Source: Candidatus Neomarinimicrobiota bacterium (GTDB taxonomy: Bacteria > Fidelibacterota > Marinisomatia > SCGC-AAA003-L08 > TS1B11). From it: a DNA stretch of 49,636 nt. Positions 17,887 to 26,391 of the stretch are shown here, one piece after another. The DNA lies in NCBI GenBank assembly GCA_022560655.1, contig JADFSS010000010.1:1-49636 (forward strand). The letters run 5' to 3'. Within the stretch, counting starts at the first letter, position 1. Each line of letters starts with the position of its first letter. Both the position numbers and the translations under genes were made by a program. Under the pieces are notes generated by a model. The model did no database searches. It was not told the origin of the DNA and saw nothing but the letters and a program-made list of their open reading frames with translations.

Positions 17887-18519
17887 TCAGTGCTCCTGGG
17901 CGTATTCCTGGTAGACTACCGCCGCCCCATTCGTGCTCATCACCGAAAATTCGGCTCCGGTGCTGTGATTGGAGGTCCCCCGATGCAGCGCGGGCAACGG
18001 CTCGTGCTGGAGTGCGAACGCCAGTCCGGTGGTGGTCAGCTGCACCAGCGCCGACTCGGGGAACAGTGACACCACCTGACCCGGGAAGCTCGCAAATGAT
18101 CGGCTACCGCGAACCACACTGAATGCGCCCGTGTCGGTGAGCAGACCCACCTCCAGGCCCAGGTCGACAAACAGCATGAGCAGATTGCCCAGACTGTGGT
18201 CGTCCCGCTGGCCCGTGGCGCCAAGAATGGTCACCTGGCTGGCGCCTTCATCGGCGGCCCAACGCAGGGCTTTTTCCAGATCGCTGAATTGCTGCGAGGG
18301 TAAGGGCACCAGCCGGTCGCCGAAGGCATTTTTCGCCTGGGGGCTGAGGGAGTCCAAATCGCCGATCACAACGTGGGGCGTAATCGAGCGCCGCAAGAGT
18401 TGGTCAGCGGCCCCATCACAGCAGATGATGGTCATGGCTTGGTCAAGAGCACTAAGCGGGTAGGCATGGGTGGGAAAAGCGCCGTCGGCCAGAATCACCA
18501 CCGGCGGGACGATGGGCAT
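17887..18519 (-). CDS. thiN: Thiamine pyrophosphokinase
   Basis: A 210-residue protein with the family motifs in order: CCDGAADQLLRR (about residues 33-44), VVIGDLDSLSP (about 50-60), LGATGQRDDHSLGNLLML (about 99-116), and a C-terminal half with the thiamine-binding beta region (GLAFALQHE, GTSNHSTG). It transfers pyrophosphate from ATP to thiamine to give thiamine diphosphate, allowing use of salvaged thiamine. The start lies 6 nt after the stop of the M61 peptidase gene and the SSS transporter follows closely. No other thiamine gene is in the window. Confidence 0.92.
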   Translation of the reverse strand: MPIVPPVVILADGAFPTHAYPLSALDQAMTIICCDGAADQLLRRSITPHVVIGDLDSLSPQAKNAFGDRLVPLPSQQFSDLEKALRWAADEGASQVTILGATGQRDDHSLGNLLMLFVDLGLEVGLLTDTGAFSVVRGSRSFASFPGQVVSLFPESALVQLTTTGLAFALQHEPLPALHRGTSNHSTGAEFSVMSTNGAAVVYQEYAQEH

Positions 18520-18525
18520 GGAGGA

Positions 18526-20409
18526 TTACTCCCAGGGGGCCTGGAGCCAGCCGGTATACAGTCGCTCCTGTTCATCGGTGGGCGGGGCCAGCTTTACGAT
18601 AGAAAGCTGATCATATGGCTGCGCCTCCGGGCGCACGGTCAGCCGCTTGATCTGGCCATTACGATTAACGATGACCTCGACTTCGCGCCCTGTCGTCATG
18701 GAGTTCAATATCTGGTCAGCTGATTTGCCCAGGAGACGATAACCATCGATAGCAATCAATTCATCATGAACGCTAAGCCCGGCCCGGGCTGCAGGTGAGG
18801 CATGATCAACGCGGCTAATTTCCAGCCGGCCACCCGTCATATTGGTCTCAAGCCCATAGAAGGCCTTGGCGGAGTCGGCCGGGCTGCTGTAGCCACGAAT
18901 CAGCATCAGGCCAAACGGCTCAAGAATGGGCGCCCAATCTATTTCCGAGGTGGTTGTGACATACTGGAAGACATCATCAAGGGGACGTCCAGCAATGGAA
19001 TCGCACCAGGCGCGGAAAATTTCATGCGTGTAGCCCGCGCCCGTGTTTTGGAAATCTTGCCAGAGCGCCCGGAAGACATCATCCAGCGTACGCTCTCCCT
19101 CAGTGCTGGACCTGATGGCCAGATCCAACGCCAGCCCCACCAGACTGCCCTTTGTATAATAGGAAATTGCCGTGTTGGGGGTGTTTTCGTCCTGGCGGTA
19201 GTATTCGATCCATGTATCGAAGGAAGCGGCCTGTAGGGACTGTTCGAGGCGCCCAGGCGTGGATTCGATGTCCAGGATGTCTGCGGCAATCAGGTCCAGA
19301 TAGTCGTCGACACTGAGCAGGTTTGCCCGGCGTAGAAACAAGCGGTCATAGTACGAGGTCAGCCCCTCAGCAACCCAGAGCAGGGTGGTGTAATTCTCGC
19401 GATCATAGTCGAACGGCCCCAGGGCTGCGGGTCGGATACGCTTGACGTTGTAGGCGTGGAAGACCTCGTGTGACAGGAGTTCCAGGTATTTGCGATACTC
19501 CTCTTCCGGGCTGAAGGTCCACCTTGAGGCGACCAAGTGGGTGCTGTTGAGATGCTCCAGCCCATTCCGTTTCCCGTGCACGTCCCGCAGATTGAGGAAC
19601 ACCGTATAATCCTGGTACGGTATGGAGCCAAAAAGGGCGTGGATCTCGCTGAAGATTTTCTTGGAATCGGTAACCAGCTGTTCGGCGTCGTAATTTCCTC
19701 GCCCGGATATGGCATAACGGTGTGGCACACCCGATAGGTTGAATTCGAGCACCGTGTGGTTACCCAGAATGATGGGCGAATCGACCAGCATGTCGAAATT
19801 GGCTGCCCGATAGACCGGGCTGCTACTCCCCACCCCTGGCAGCGCCGTATTGACCTTTTTCCAGCTACGCGGCTTATTGATCACCACGACGCTTTCCCTA
19901 TCCTGCATGCCCACCGGGTACATGAAAAGACTCGCGCCATTGAGCATTGCCATGTCGTTGTCTACATAGCTGGTGCGATGGGTTGGCTCAAAGGCGTAGA
20001 GCTTGTAACGCACGAAAATTCGGCGCTGGCCTTTAGTGGTAACGCGCCAGGTGTTCTTATCCACCTTGACCACCGGCAACTCCCGGAAGCCACTACGGGC
20101 GGTGACGCCCACAACATTGCGGGCCAGTTCCCGGATCAGATAGCTGCCGGGAATCCAGGTGGCCATTTTCAAGTCGAGGAACTGCTTCTGCCGCAGACCA
20201 TCCACTTCCAGTTCGACCGAAACATAGTGCTCAGCGCGATCTTCAAAGCTCAGCGTATACGTGATCCGTCCTGACAGGTGCACCTGCAGGCATAAACCCA
20301 CCAGCAGGTAGAACAAGGGTCCCCTGGAGCGACCCCGGCGAGGGACAGGATCGCCCATCACCAACATGTCATCGGCGAATCGATGGTCCGTTTGGACAAT
20401 TTGATCCAC
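18526..20409 (-). CDS. M61-family (glycyl aminopeptidase-like) metallopeptidase with PDZ domain
   Basis: A 627-residue exported peptidase. A hydrophobic stretch at about residues 31-45 is the likely signal segment. The N-terminal beta domain carries ATWIPGSYLIRELARNV, a strong M61 marker. The zinc site is HEVFH at 314-318 with Glu348 in LLWVAEGLTSYYD. A PDZ domain covers about residues 530-600 (HASPAARAGLSVHDELIAIDG). M61 enzymes remove N-terminal glycine or acidic residues from peptides in the periplasm. The frame opens at GTG 20409; ATG at 20367 or 20358 may be the true start, since no ribosome site is clear. Confidence 0.9.
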   Translation of the reverse strand: MDQIVQTDHRFADDMLVMGDPVPRRGRSRGPLFYLLVGLCLQVHLSGRITYTLSFEDRAEHYVSVELEVDGLRQKQFLDLKMATWIPGSYLIRELARNVVGVTARSGFRELPVVKVDKNTWRVTTKGQRRIFVRYKLYAFEPTHRTSYVDNDMAMLNGASLFMYPVGMQDRESVVVINKPRSWKKVNTALPGVGSSSPVYRAANFDMLVDSPIILGNHTVLEFNLSGVPHRYAISGRGNYDAEQLVTDSKKIFSEIHALFGSIPYQDYTVFLNLRDVHGKRNGLEHLNSTHLVASRWTFSPEEEYRKYLELLSHEVFHAYNVKRIRPAALGPFDYDRENYTTLLWVAEGLTSYYDRLFLRRANLLSVDDYLDLIAADILDIESTPGRLEQSLQAASFDTWIEYYRQDENTPNTAISYYTKGSLVGLALDLAIRSSTEGERTLDDVFRALWQDFQNTGAGYTHEIFRAWCDSIAGRPLDDVFQYVTTTSEIDWAPILEPFGLMLIRGYSSPADSAKAFYGLETNMTGGRLEISRVDHASPAARAGLSVHDELIAIDGYRLLGKSADQILNSMTTGREVEVIVNRNGQIKRLTVRPEAQPYDQLSIVKLAPPTDEQERLYTGWLQAPWE

Positions 20410-20505
20410 ATGGAGTGCAAAAATACGCTGAATGCCGGGCCAAATCCAGCGCCAAAAGCTGGCGCAGCGCGACCCGCAAGTTTGAAAATCTTCCGGGCGC
20501 CCACC

Positions 20506-21426
20506 TTAATTCCCTCCATTTACGTACTCCCTGGCCACGGTGCCGTTGGGACGACGCAAGAAGCGCACTCCCTGCCGAATCGTGAAGCTCAGCTTAGGCT
20601 CTGGCGTGGTCGAATCTCGGCGTCGGGCCAACTTGACAGCCGAGTTTAGAGCGCCCGTTAGCGGGAGCACCAGTGTCTCGGGAGTCCAACGATATGGGTG
20701 ACCAGTCCTGGATTCCAGCAGATCTCCCCACCGTTCGGCCCAGGCAATTTCGAGGCGGCCAAAATGACTTGCAGCCTGGTCGAGGGCCGCTAATGCCACC
20801 TGAACCCGTTGCGTCAAGGCCTGATAGCGAGTGGCAAAATAGAGTGCCGCGTGCAGATTGGCCGGTACGGTGACGATGCCGCTTACGCCAATATACCGCG
20901 CCATGCGGGCCATGAGGCTTAAAGCCATGTCTCCCAGAGCCAGCGGGGGATACTCCTGATCGGGCATGGCAGCATGCTCAGCGTCGAAGCTCCGGGTGGG
21001 ATTCTGCAATAGCAGCCATTCCAGGTATAGGCACGGGTGCTGATCCTGCGCCTCTGCAGGTGCAGGCTTCTGCACGGGCGAAAAACTGGTGTAGCGAACC
21101 ACAAACTCCGTAACGAGGCTGTCCTCGCCGATCTCCTGCTGGTACATGCGCAGGATATGCTTGTGGGGATCGCTCAGATCGAGATCAAGTACCGGGCGGT
21201 CGATACCCTGTCGCGCCAGCGCATCCAGCAGCCCAAATGCTCGCAGCAAATCCATGATGGCCACATCGCCATAGACGCCCAGAAACAGGTTGCTGCTGCT
21301 GCCACTGGTAAGATCGGCGGTGACATCCCATCCGCCGCGCTGCGATGAACGCCCGCGAGGGTAGTTTCGCATCCGCCGGGCGACGCGGGCAAACTTACGG
21401 CCATACCACAAATGCTGAAATAGCAT
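20506..21426 (-). CDS. Conserved-looking protein of unknown function
   Basis: A 306-residue soluble protein that I do not recognise. The frame is open from 21546, but residues before Met at 21426 overlap the HIT gene and look like out-of-frame coding; 21426 lies 13 nt after the HIT stop. It has a basic N-terminus (LWYGRKFARVARRMRNYPRG), a mixed alpha/beta middle (DVAIMDLLRAFGLLDAL, VLDLDLSDPHKHIL), a striking block LYLEWLLLQNPTRSF followed by PDQEYPPLALGDMALSLMAR and GVSGIVTVPANLHAALYFA, and a basic C-terminus. No signal peptide or membrane helix is visible. The order and polarity suggest the same operon as the HIT and M61 genes. Confidence 0.65.
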   Translation of the reverse strand: MLFQHLWYGRKFARVARRMRNYPRGRSSQRGGWDVTADLTSGSSSNLFLGVYGDVAIMDLLRAFGLLDALARQGIDRPVLDLDLSDPHKHILRMYQQEIGEDSLVTEFVVRYTSFSPVQKPAPAEAQDQHPCLYLEWLLLQNPTRSFDAEHAAMPDQEYPPLALGDMALSLMARMARYIGVSGIVTVPANLHAALYFATRYQALTQRVQVALAALDQAASHFGRLEIAWAERWGDLLESRTGHPYRWTPETLVLPLTGALNSAVKLARRRDSTTPEPKLSFTIRQGVRFLRRPNGTVAREYVNGGN

Positions 21427-21439
21427 GGAATACGACGGG

Positions 21440-21781
21440 CTAGCCAGGTGGCCATCGCATGGTGCGGCCCCCCAGCACATGGAAATGCAGATGGTAGACA
21501 GACTGACCCGCGGTAGCCCCGGAGTTGACCACGATGCGGTAGCCATCGGCGATGCCCTCCTGCACTACGAGACGGGTTATGACGCCATGCAGGTGACCCA
21601 CCAGCGACTCGTCAGCGGGCGACAGGTCCTGATGCTTGGCGATCGGCTTGCGCGGCACCACCAGAAAATGAACCGGCGCCTGGGGATTGGCATCCCTGAA
21701 CGCAACACAGTGCTGGTCCTCGAATATGATGTCGGCGGGGATTTCTTTGTTGATGATCTTGGCAAAAATTGTGTCGCTCAT
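21440..21781 (-). CDS. HIT-family (histidine triad, HinT-like) nucleotide-binding protein
   Basis: A 113-residue protein. HLHFH at 97-101 in [12 protein letters not shown] is the histidine triad, and [22 protein letters not shown] is a textbook HinT N-terminus. Such proteins hydrolyse purine nucleoside phosphoramidates in the cytoplasm. The frame extends upstream to 21832, but Met at 21781 is preceded by GAGGG and matches the family start, so it is preferred. Confidence 0.93.
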   Translation of the reverse strand: MSDTIFAKIINKEIPADIIFEDQHCVAFRDANPQAPVHFLVVPRKPIAKHQDLSPADESLVGHLHGVITRLVVQEGIADGYRIVVNSGATAGQSVYHLHFHVLGGRTMRWPPG

Positions 21782-21853
21782 GGAACCCTCATCTTTTCCA
21801 CTGTCCCATCCTGAAGTTTCCTCCGCGCACAAGTTCGATGGCCGGAGAGTCGC

Positions 21854-23026
21854 TCACAATAAGTGCTTTAGAGCGCTTAGCAACTGATCAATATCATCTG
21901 CCGTATTATACCCCTGTACGGAAACGCGCAGCAGTGGCTGACCGTTCCAATTCCGCACCGGTGCTTCGATCCGATAATCTTCCCTGAGGCGCTTCCAGAA
22001 ATGGTCCGCGTCCACCCGCTTCGGCAGGCGCGCGGAGACCATCTGAGCCAGCCAGGGTCCGGGTTCGCTGGTCAGGAGGGCTGGCTCCCCGATCAGCTCC
22101 AACAGCCGTGCACGGGCCTGGAGCACCAGCTGATGGCACTCGGCGCGAACCCCAGTCCAGTTGTGTTCGCTTTGAAATTGGATCGCTGCTGCAATGGAGA
22201 GATAGGCCGAAATGTCACGCGTCCCCACCCAGCCCAGGTAGTCCTGAAAGGTCGAGCCGGAGGGGTGCTCGCTCTCGTAACCCCAACTCACCACCAGCGG
22301 CTCAAGCATATCCTGAAGTTCCGGGCGGGCATACAGGAAGGCCGCCCCTTTGGGGGCACAAAGCCACTTGTGGCAGTTGCCGGTATAGAAGTCGGCCCCA
22401 ATGGCCTCCAGATCCAGGTCGATTTGTCCCGGCGCATGGGCTCCATCGATGATGGTGACGATGTCCGCCTCTCGGGCGCGGCGGCAGACTTCCGCCACCG
22501 GAAAGATCAGCGCCGTGGGTGACGTAATATGGGACAAGCTGATGACCCTGGTATCGGCCGTCACCCCGCCCCAAAACTCATCCACAAACGCCTCGTGAGT
22601 CGTGACGGGATCGTGCAGCTCCAGATTACGGTAGCGCAGGCCGCATTTACCCGCCAGAAAGCGCCAGGTGCGATCAATGGCGCCATACTCATGGTTCGTC
22701 GTCAGCACTTCGTCACCGGGCGAGAGATCGAGGCTGCGCGCCACAATATTGACCCCGGTGGTGGCGTTGGGTACAAATACCAAATTCTGGGGATCAGTGT
22801 GGAGCAGCTCGCCCAGGGCCACCCTTGAAGGAGCCAGATGTTCCTCTAGCCGGCGCCAAAGAAACTCTGTTGGCTGGCGCTCCAGTTGGCGCTGCCAGGC
22901 CTGATAGACCTCGAAAACCGGTCGCGGGCAGGCCCCGAAGGAGCCGTGGTTGAGATAAATCACATCGGGATCAAGGAGAAACTGCTGGCGGAGGTGGGTG
23001 TTGCTGGACATTGACGTGCCGATCAC
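21854..23026 (-). CDS. Class V aminotransferase, isopenicillin-N-epimerase-like
   Basis: A 390-residue PLP enzyme of fold type I. Family features are YLNHGSFGACPRPVFE at the N-terminus, FVPNATTGVNIVARSL, the cofactor-binding Asp194/His197 in IIDGAHAPGQIDLDL, and the Schiff-base Lys220 in TGNCHKWLCAPKG. The subgroup includes CefD, cysteine desulfurase-like enzymes and other epimerases, so the substrate is not defined; true cysteine desulfurases have a catalytic Cys loop that I do not see. GTG at 23026 has GAGG 7 nt upstream; ATG 23011 is the alternative. The gene sits between bioY and the HIT gene, and no biotin-synthesis gene is present to tie it to biotin. Confidence 0.85.
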   Translation of the reverse strand: MIGTSMSSNTHLRQQFLLDPDVIYLNHGSFGACPRPVFEVYQAWQRQLERQPTEFLWRRLEEHLAPSRVALGELLHTDPQNLVFVPNATTGVNIVARSLDLSPGDEVLTTNHEYGAIDRTWRFLAGKCGLRYRNLELHDPVTTHEAFVDEFWGGVTADTRVISLSHITSPTALIFPVAEVCRRAREADIVTIIDGAHAPGQIDLDLEAIGADFYTGNCHKWLCAPKGAAFLYARPELQDMLEPLVVSWGYESEHPSGSTFQDYLGWVGTRDISAYLSIAAAIQFQSEHNWTGVRAECHQLVLQARARLLELIGEPALLTSEPGPWLAQMVSARLPKRVDADHFWKRLREDYRIEAPVRNWNGQPLLRVSVQGYNTADDIDQLLSALKHLL

Positions 23027-23113
23027 TAAGCTGCCTCAAGCCAGGTAACAGCGAAGCGGGTGGGTGCCTGATGCGCGAAGGCTACGACGCCTGATTCAGT
23101 GCCGCACTGCTTG

Positions 23114-23692
23114 CTATGAATCCAGCCGCAAAACCCGCCAGCCCAAGGGCAACAACAACGCCGCTGCCACACTCTTGACAACGAGACCGGGAAGAAAGGG
23201 GTACAGCCCAACGGCGAGCACCTGCTCCGTCCCGGTTATCGTTCCCAGCCAGGCCAGGCCAAAAGCGAAGATGGCGGCATTACCCAACAGCATGGCCATG
23301 AGGGTGGTGGCGATATGCCGGTCCCAGCCCTGCTCGGCAAGCCAGCCAACGAGGGTCGCACCAGCCACGAATCCCAGCAGGTAGCCCCCGGTGGGACCCA
23401 GAAAATAGGCCACCCCTGCGCCGCCGGCTGCGAAAACGGGGAAACCCACTAACCCCTGACCCAGGTAAACCAGCATGCTCAGTCCCCCGCGCACGCTGCC
23501 CAGCAGCGCCCCCACCAGGAGTACGGCCAAGGTCTGGGCCGTGATGGGCACGGGACCGAACGGCGAGGGAAATGCGAACTGGGCGCCGAGGGCGACCAGC
23601 AGGGCGCCGCCCAGCACGAGGGTCAAGTCAAAGGCCAGACCCAAGGGCCGGGCCTGAGGACGCAGGGTCGCGGCGTAGGTCGCGTAGGTCAT
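23114..23692 (-). CDS. bioY: Biotin transporter BioY (ECF S component)
   Basis: A 192-residue membrane protein with about six hydrophobic helices and BioY signatures: AQFAFPSPFGPVPITAQTLA near the first loop, GSVRGGLSMLVYLGQGLVGFPVFA, and GPTGGYLLGFVAGATLVGWL. It is the biotin-binding subunit of an energy-coupling-factor importer; no BioM/BioN ATPase or transmembrane genes are in the window, so it works alone or with a shared module. The frame is open from 23821, but ATG 23692 with AGGAGGAA 6 nt upstream gives the family-length protein. It heads the leftward gene series down to 16449. Confidence 0.93.
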   Translation of the reverse strand: MTYATYAATLRPQARPLGLAFDLTLVLGGALLVALGAQFAFPSPFGPVPITAQTLAVLLVGALLGSVRGGLSMLVYLGQGLVGFPVFAAGGAGVAYFLGPTGGYLLGFVAGATLVGWLAEQGWDRHIATTLMAMLLGNAAIFAFGLAWLGTITGTEQVLAVGLYPFLPGLVVKSVAAALLLPLGWRVLRLDS

Positions 23693-23698
23693 GCAATG

Positions 23699-23706
23699 TT
23701 CCTCCT
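23699..23706 (-). promoter_or_regulatory. Ribosome binding site fixing the bioY start
   Basis: AGGAGGAA on the minus strand, 6 nt before ATG 23692. It rules against the longer frame beginning at 23821. Confidence 0.75.
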
Positions 23707-23926
23707 CAAAATGGTAAAACTCCGCTGCACCAAGCCGGTACGATAAATACTTTTGCTGTGCGGCAATGGTGGACCGTCGGGTTGCCGGGCGGAATGTAAC
23801 AAGATTTATCGCCACCGCCATGAATCATCCCCCTGGCAGCCAATCCGGTAACCGAAAGTTTTCGCTGGCTGGATGCACAAGGCGAACCTAAATTGATTTG
23901 CCCGTTAGCTACGGCGGCATATCAAG

Positions 23927-24517
23927 GTGGAGCAACTCACATTTAATATTAGCGAGAAGTCGCGCACTAGGGTCATTGCCTTTTCGCCTGACGAGTTCAG
24001 GATTGAGCTGATGGAATATGTGGGCGTCGAGGATATTCCCGTCTTGATGGAGGTCTCGGAATCACTGGCTAGTGAGTATGGCAGCTCGGCCCGGCTGACC
24101 AAAACAACGATCCGGAAATACTTCAACTACCCCAAGACGCTTCCCTTTGTCGCCCGCTTCCGGGGTGTGATCGTGGGGTACATCATCGGGGTGCCGCTGG
24201 AATATTTTGCACGTGATGCCTGGGCCAAGTTCGACTCGAACCTGGGGCAGGGCAATACCCTCTACACCTACGCCTACGTGATCCTCAGCCGCTATCAGGG
24301 CAACGGATTTGCCCAGACCCTCAAGCGGGTCTATCTCAATTGGGCCAGGAAGCACAACTACCGGTTCGTCTCCGGCCATGTGCTGGAGGGTATCGCTCGC
24401 CAGTTTTCCGCCGAAACGACCATTGTGAAGCGCTTCACCAACTGGCACGGATCAGGCCAGACATTTGAGTACTACCGCCGCCCTCTGGTCTCAGCAGCCA
24501 CGGGCGTAGCGCACTAG
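23927..24517 (+). CDS. GNAT-like acetyltransferase
   Basis: A 196-residue protein starting with GTG at 23927. It shows a GNAT outline: an N-terminal VEDIPVLMEVSESLASEYG segment, a central strand pair VARFRGVIVGYIIGVPLE (motif D/A region), and LYTYAYVILSRYQGNGFAQTLKRVYLNWA, where the Q/R-x-x-G-x-G/A acetyl-CoA loop appears as YQGNGFA. The acceptor is unknown. The gene diverges from bioY across a 234-nt gap with no recognised operator. Confidence 0.65.
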   Translation: MEQLTFNISEKSRTRVIAFSPDEFRIELMEYVGVEDIPVLMEVSESLASEYGSSARLTKTTIRKYFNYPKTLPFVARFRGVIVGYIIGVPLEYFARDAWAKFDSNLGQGNTLYTYAYVILSRYQGNGFAQTLKRVYLNWARKHNYRFVSGHVLEGIARQFSAETTIVKRFTNWHGSGQTFEYYRRPLVSAATGVAH

Positions 24518-24637
24518 CAGGCGAGCCTTCCAGGCTGGCCCGCGGCCGGAATCACCAATCGCTGGCCGTCAGTCGCAATGGCAATTCTGCTAGATCAAAC
24601 ATGATTGTGGGAGTCGACAGTCCTGCTAAAAGGGAAG

Positions 24638-25072
24638 CTAGGTAAGCAGTCGAATCATCACCGGCAACAGCTCAAGAAATCCTTCCAGTGCCCGCATATT
24701 TTCCAGATTCGCTTCAATCCTGACATTCTGTTGCGTCTGATTGGGCGGGTTCTTCTGAAGAACGGCTAAGGCGTCAGGGGTGATCGCCTTGTCCCGGGCC
24801 ACCAGCTTATAGTTATCTGTGCTCAGAATGAGATGAGCATAAAAAAAATCGATGCCCCAATATATGCTGAACAGAGATTTCTTGCTCCGTTGGAACGCGA
24901 GGTACCAGAGCTGGTCCTGAACATGCCATTCCATTTTCGGCACCAGCCCCAGCTCGATCAGCTCTTTATAGATAAGATCAAAGCGGCGGAAGCGACTAAC
25001 GCCCAGGTATTCCTCTATGTCCTCCTTCGCAGGAATTCGCTTAGGGTTGGCCATGCTGTTGCGAGCTACCAT
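24638..25072 (-). CDS. Small hypothetical protein, weakly DUF3788-like
   Basis: A 144-residue soluble protein of unknown function. GAGGAGG lies 10 nt before ATG 25072; ATG 25054 is an alternative. The middle part EWHVQDQLWYLAFQRSKKS then SLFSIYWGIDFFYAHLIL resembles the arrangement in DUF3788 proteins (Trp/Tyr strands followed by a hydrophobic strand), but this is a loose match by eye. It lies alone between the GNAT gene and a 374-nt gap. Confidence 0.5.
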   Translation of the reverse strand: MVARNSMANPKRIPAKEDIEEYLGVSRFRRFDLIYKELIELGLVPKMEWHVQDQLWYLAFQRSKKSLFSIYWGIDFFYAHLILSTDNYKLVARDKAITPDALAVLQKNPPNQTQQNVRIEANLENMRALEGFLELLPVMIRLLT

Positions 25073-25446
25073 CGGATCGGCGCCTCCTCATGGTAAATCA
25101 GGTAACGAGGTTCCCAACAAGGTATCGCTACCGGCCGGAGCAATGGCGCGAGCACTATGCGCGTAGGTGTTATCGGCGGCGATAGGTGGCCGGAGCACCA
25201 GCCGCCCGCACGGTACAGTCTTGGCTGTCCGCTGGGGACGCCACTACTGACGGGCCAACCCTAAATCTGAAGCCTGCTGAGGTAATCACAAGTCTCCGTC
25301 CCTGGACCATCCTTCTCGCAAACCAAATCAGTTGAACACAAGCCAATTGCCCGCGCACCTGACCAAGACCGTAACCGGCCTCGCGCCTGGCCCCGAGGGC
25401 AGGTTTCATATGAGAATCAATATGCGGAGTCTAAAACGAGGGGGAC
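25073..25446. other. Gene-free stretch, 374 nt
   Basis: Between the end of the flagellar series and the small hypothetical gene. One 79-codon minus-strand frame (25170-25409) is present, but it is Arg/Gly-rich, lacks a ribosome site and resembles no family I know. I see no terminator hairpin with a T run, no tRNA and no long repeat. It probably contains the promoter of the gene ending at 24638. Confidence 0.5.
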
Positions 25447-25941
25447 CTAGGCGGTGCCTATGTCCCTGAGAATATTGATGGCAACCTTATCAAGAACTTC
25501 ATCGGAATTGTAATCTCCAGAACGAATGCGCCGGGCAATGGCTCCCAAAATCCCTCTGCTGTCAGGTGATGCCGCAGGGCTGGCGGCCAGATTTCTGAAG
25601 CTCGGCAAATTGCTGATCGATTCGGCAACGCTTTCCAACACTTCTGGCCGGTTGAAATCCCCTTGGTCGATGCGAGCTCTGATGCTCCGGGTCTTTTCGC
25701 CATTTGCCTCTAGATTCGCCAATAGCTCCTGATATCGGGCCGTATCACTGGTCCGCGTCTCTGCCAACTGTCTCGCGGTAGAGGATATGTCTACCGTATC
25801 CTGGGGGGACCCGGTTTTGGTGCTTTCCTGCGCCTGACCCTGCTTTTGGGCTTTTTCGGAACGCGTCGATGAGAGACGCTCCTGCTGTCTCAATCGCTCC
25901 GAAGCTGCAACGTCGTGGCCGATGTTCTTGATGGGTGCCAT
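25447..25941 (-). CDS. flgM: FlgM-like anti-sigma-28 factor with duplicated C-terminal motif
   Basis: A 164-residue basic, largely disordered protein. VDISSTARQLAE at 50-61 matches the FlgM hallmark (VDIS-x-A), and the following IRARIDQGDFN...EVLESVAESI at 87-109 matches the FlgM sigma-28-binding helices. The unusual point is a second copy at 136-158 (IARRIRSGDYN...EVLDKVAINIL). FlgM binds FliA until it is exported through the finished hook-basal body, then filament genes switch on. It is the last gene of the filament operon, 3 nt after the FlgN-like gene, behind a sigma-28 promoter, so it would be part of a negative feedback loop. At 164 residues it is longer than the usual roughly 100. Confidence 0.7.
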   Translation of the reverse strand: MAPIKNIGHDVAASERLRQQERLSSTRSEKAQKQGQAQESTKTGSPQDTVDISSTARQLAETRTSDTARYQELLANLEANGEKTRSIRARIDQGDFNRPEVLESVAESISNLPSFRNLAASPAASPDSRGILGAIARRIRSGDYNSDEVLDKVAINILRDIGTA

Positions 25942-25944
25942 ACT

Positions 25945-26391
25945 CTACCTCGTCACATTTACCACGCGGCTTTTCGTGTGGTACTCTTCCGTTGCATCTC
26001 CATCCAAGTTAACAAACCTGGGTGTAAATGCCATATTATTTATCAGCTCCAGCTGGGCGTCGAAAATCAGGCTCTGTAGTCTGGAATCCATCCCGGCCAA
26101 GGTCGCCAATGATGCCTGAATATCCCGATAAATAGGGCTCAGGGAGGGGTCCAACATGCTCCGCTTGTCTGCTAGCCGTGAGCGTCTGGATTCAAGCTTT
26201 TTAATACGGTTTACCTGCTGAGCCCGATGAGTCATCAGGTCTTCGAGCCTGTCGAGGAAGACATCGTCGGGGTCATCGAGTAATGCCTGAGAGCGGCGCA
26301 GAATATCTTCGAGCGCAGCGCGCTGATCCAGCAGAATCTGACGGAGATGACTCATCGTATCACCCTGGCCAACATTCTCCGGCAGTAGCAT
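25945..26391 (-). CDS. FlgN-like flagellar export chaperone (tentative)
   Basis: A 148-residue helical, charged protein with heptad-like runs (LRQILLDQRAALEDILRRSQALL, HRAQQVNRIKKLESRRSRLADKR), as in FlgN/FliT-type chaperones of hook-associated proteins. The sequence is too divergent to name with certainty. ATG 26391 follows the flaG stop directly (TAA-ATG) and has AGGAGGT at 26396-26402, within the end of flaG; ATG 26355 is a weaker alternative. The position between flaG and the FlgM-like gene matches the frequent flgM-flgN pairing. Confidence 0.5.
   Translation of the reverse strand: MLLPENVGQGDTMSHLRQILLDQRAALEDILRRSQALLDDPDDVFLDRLEDLMTHRAQQVNRIKKLESRRSRLADKRSMLDPSLSPIYRDIQASLATLAGMDSRLQSLIFDAQLELINNMAFTPRFVNLDGDATEEYHTKSRVVNVTR

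Noticed and set aside
20448-20466. GCGCCA/TGGCGC hairpin between the unknown gene and the M61 gene
   Set aside because: No T run on either strand and genes on both sides appear co-transcribed, so not called as a terminator.
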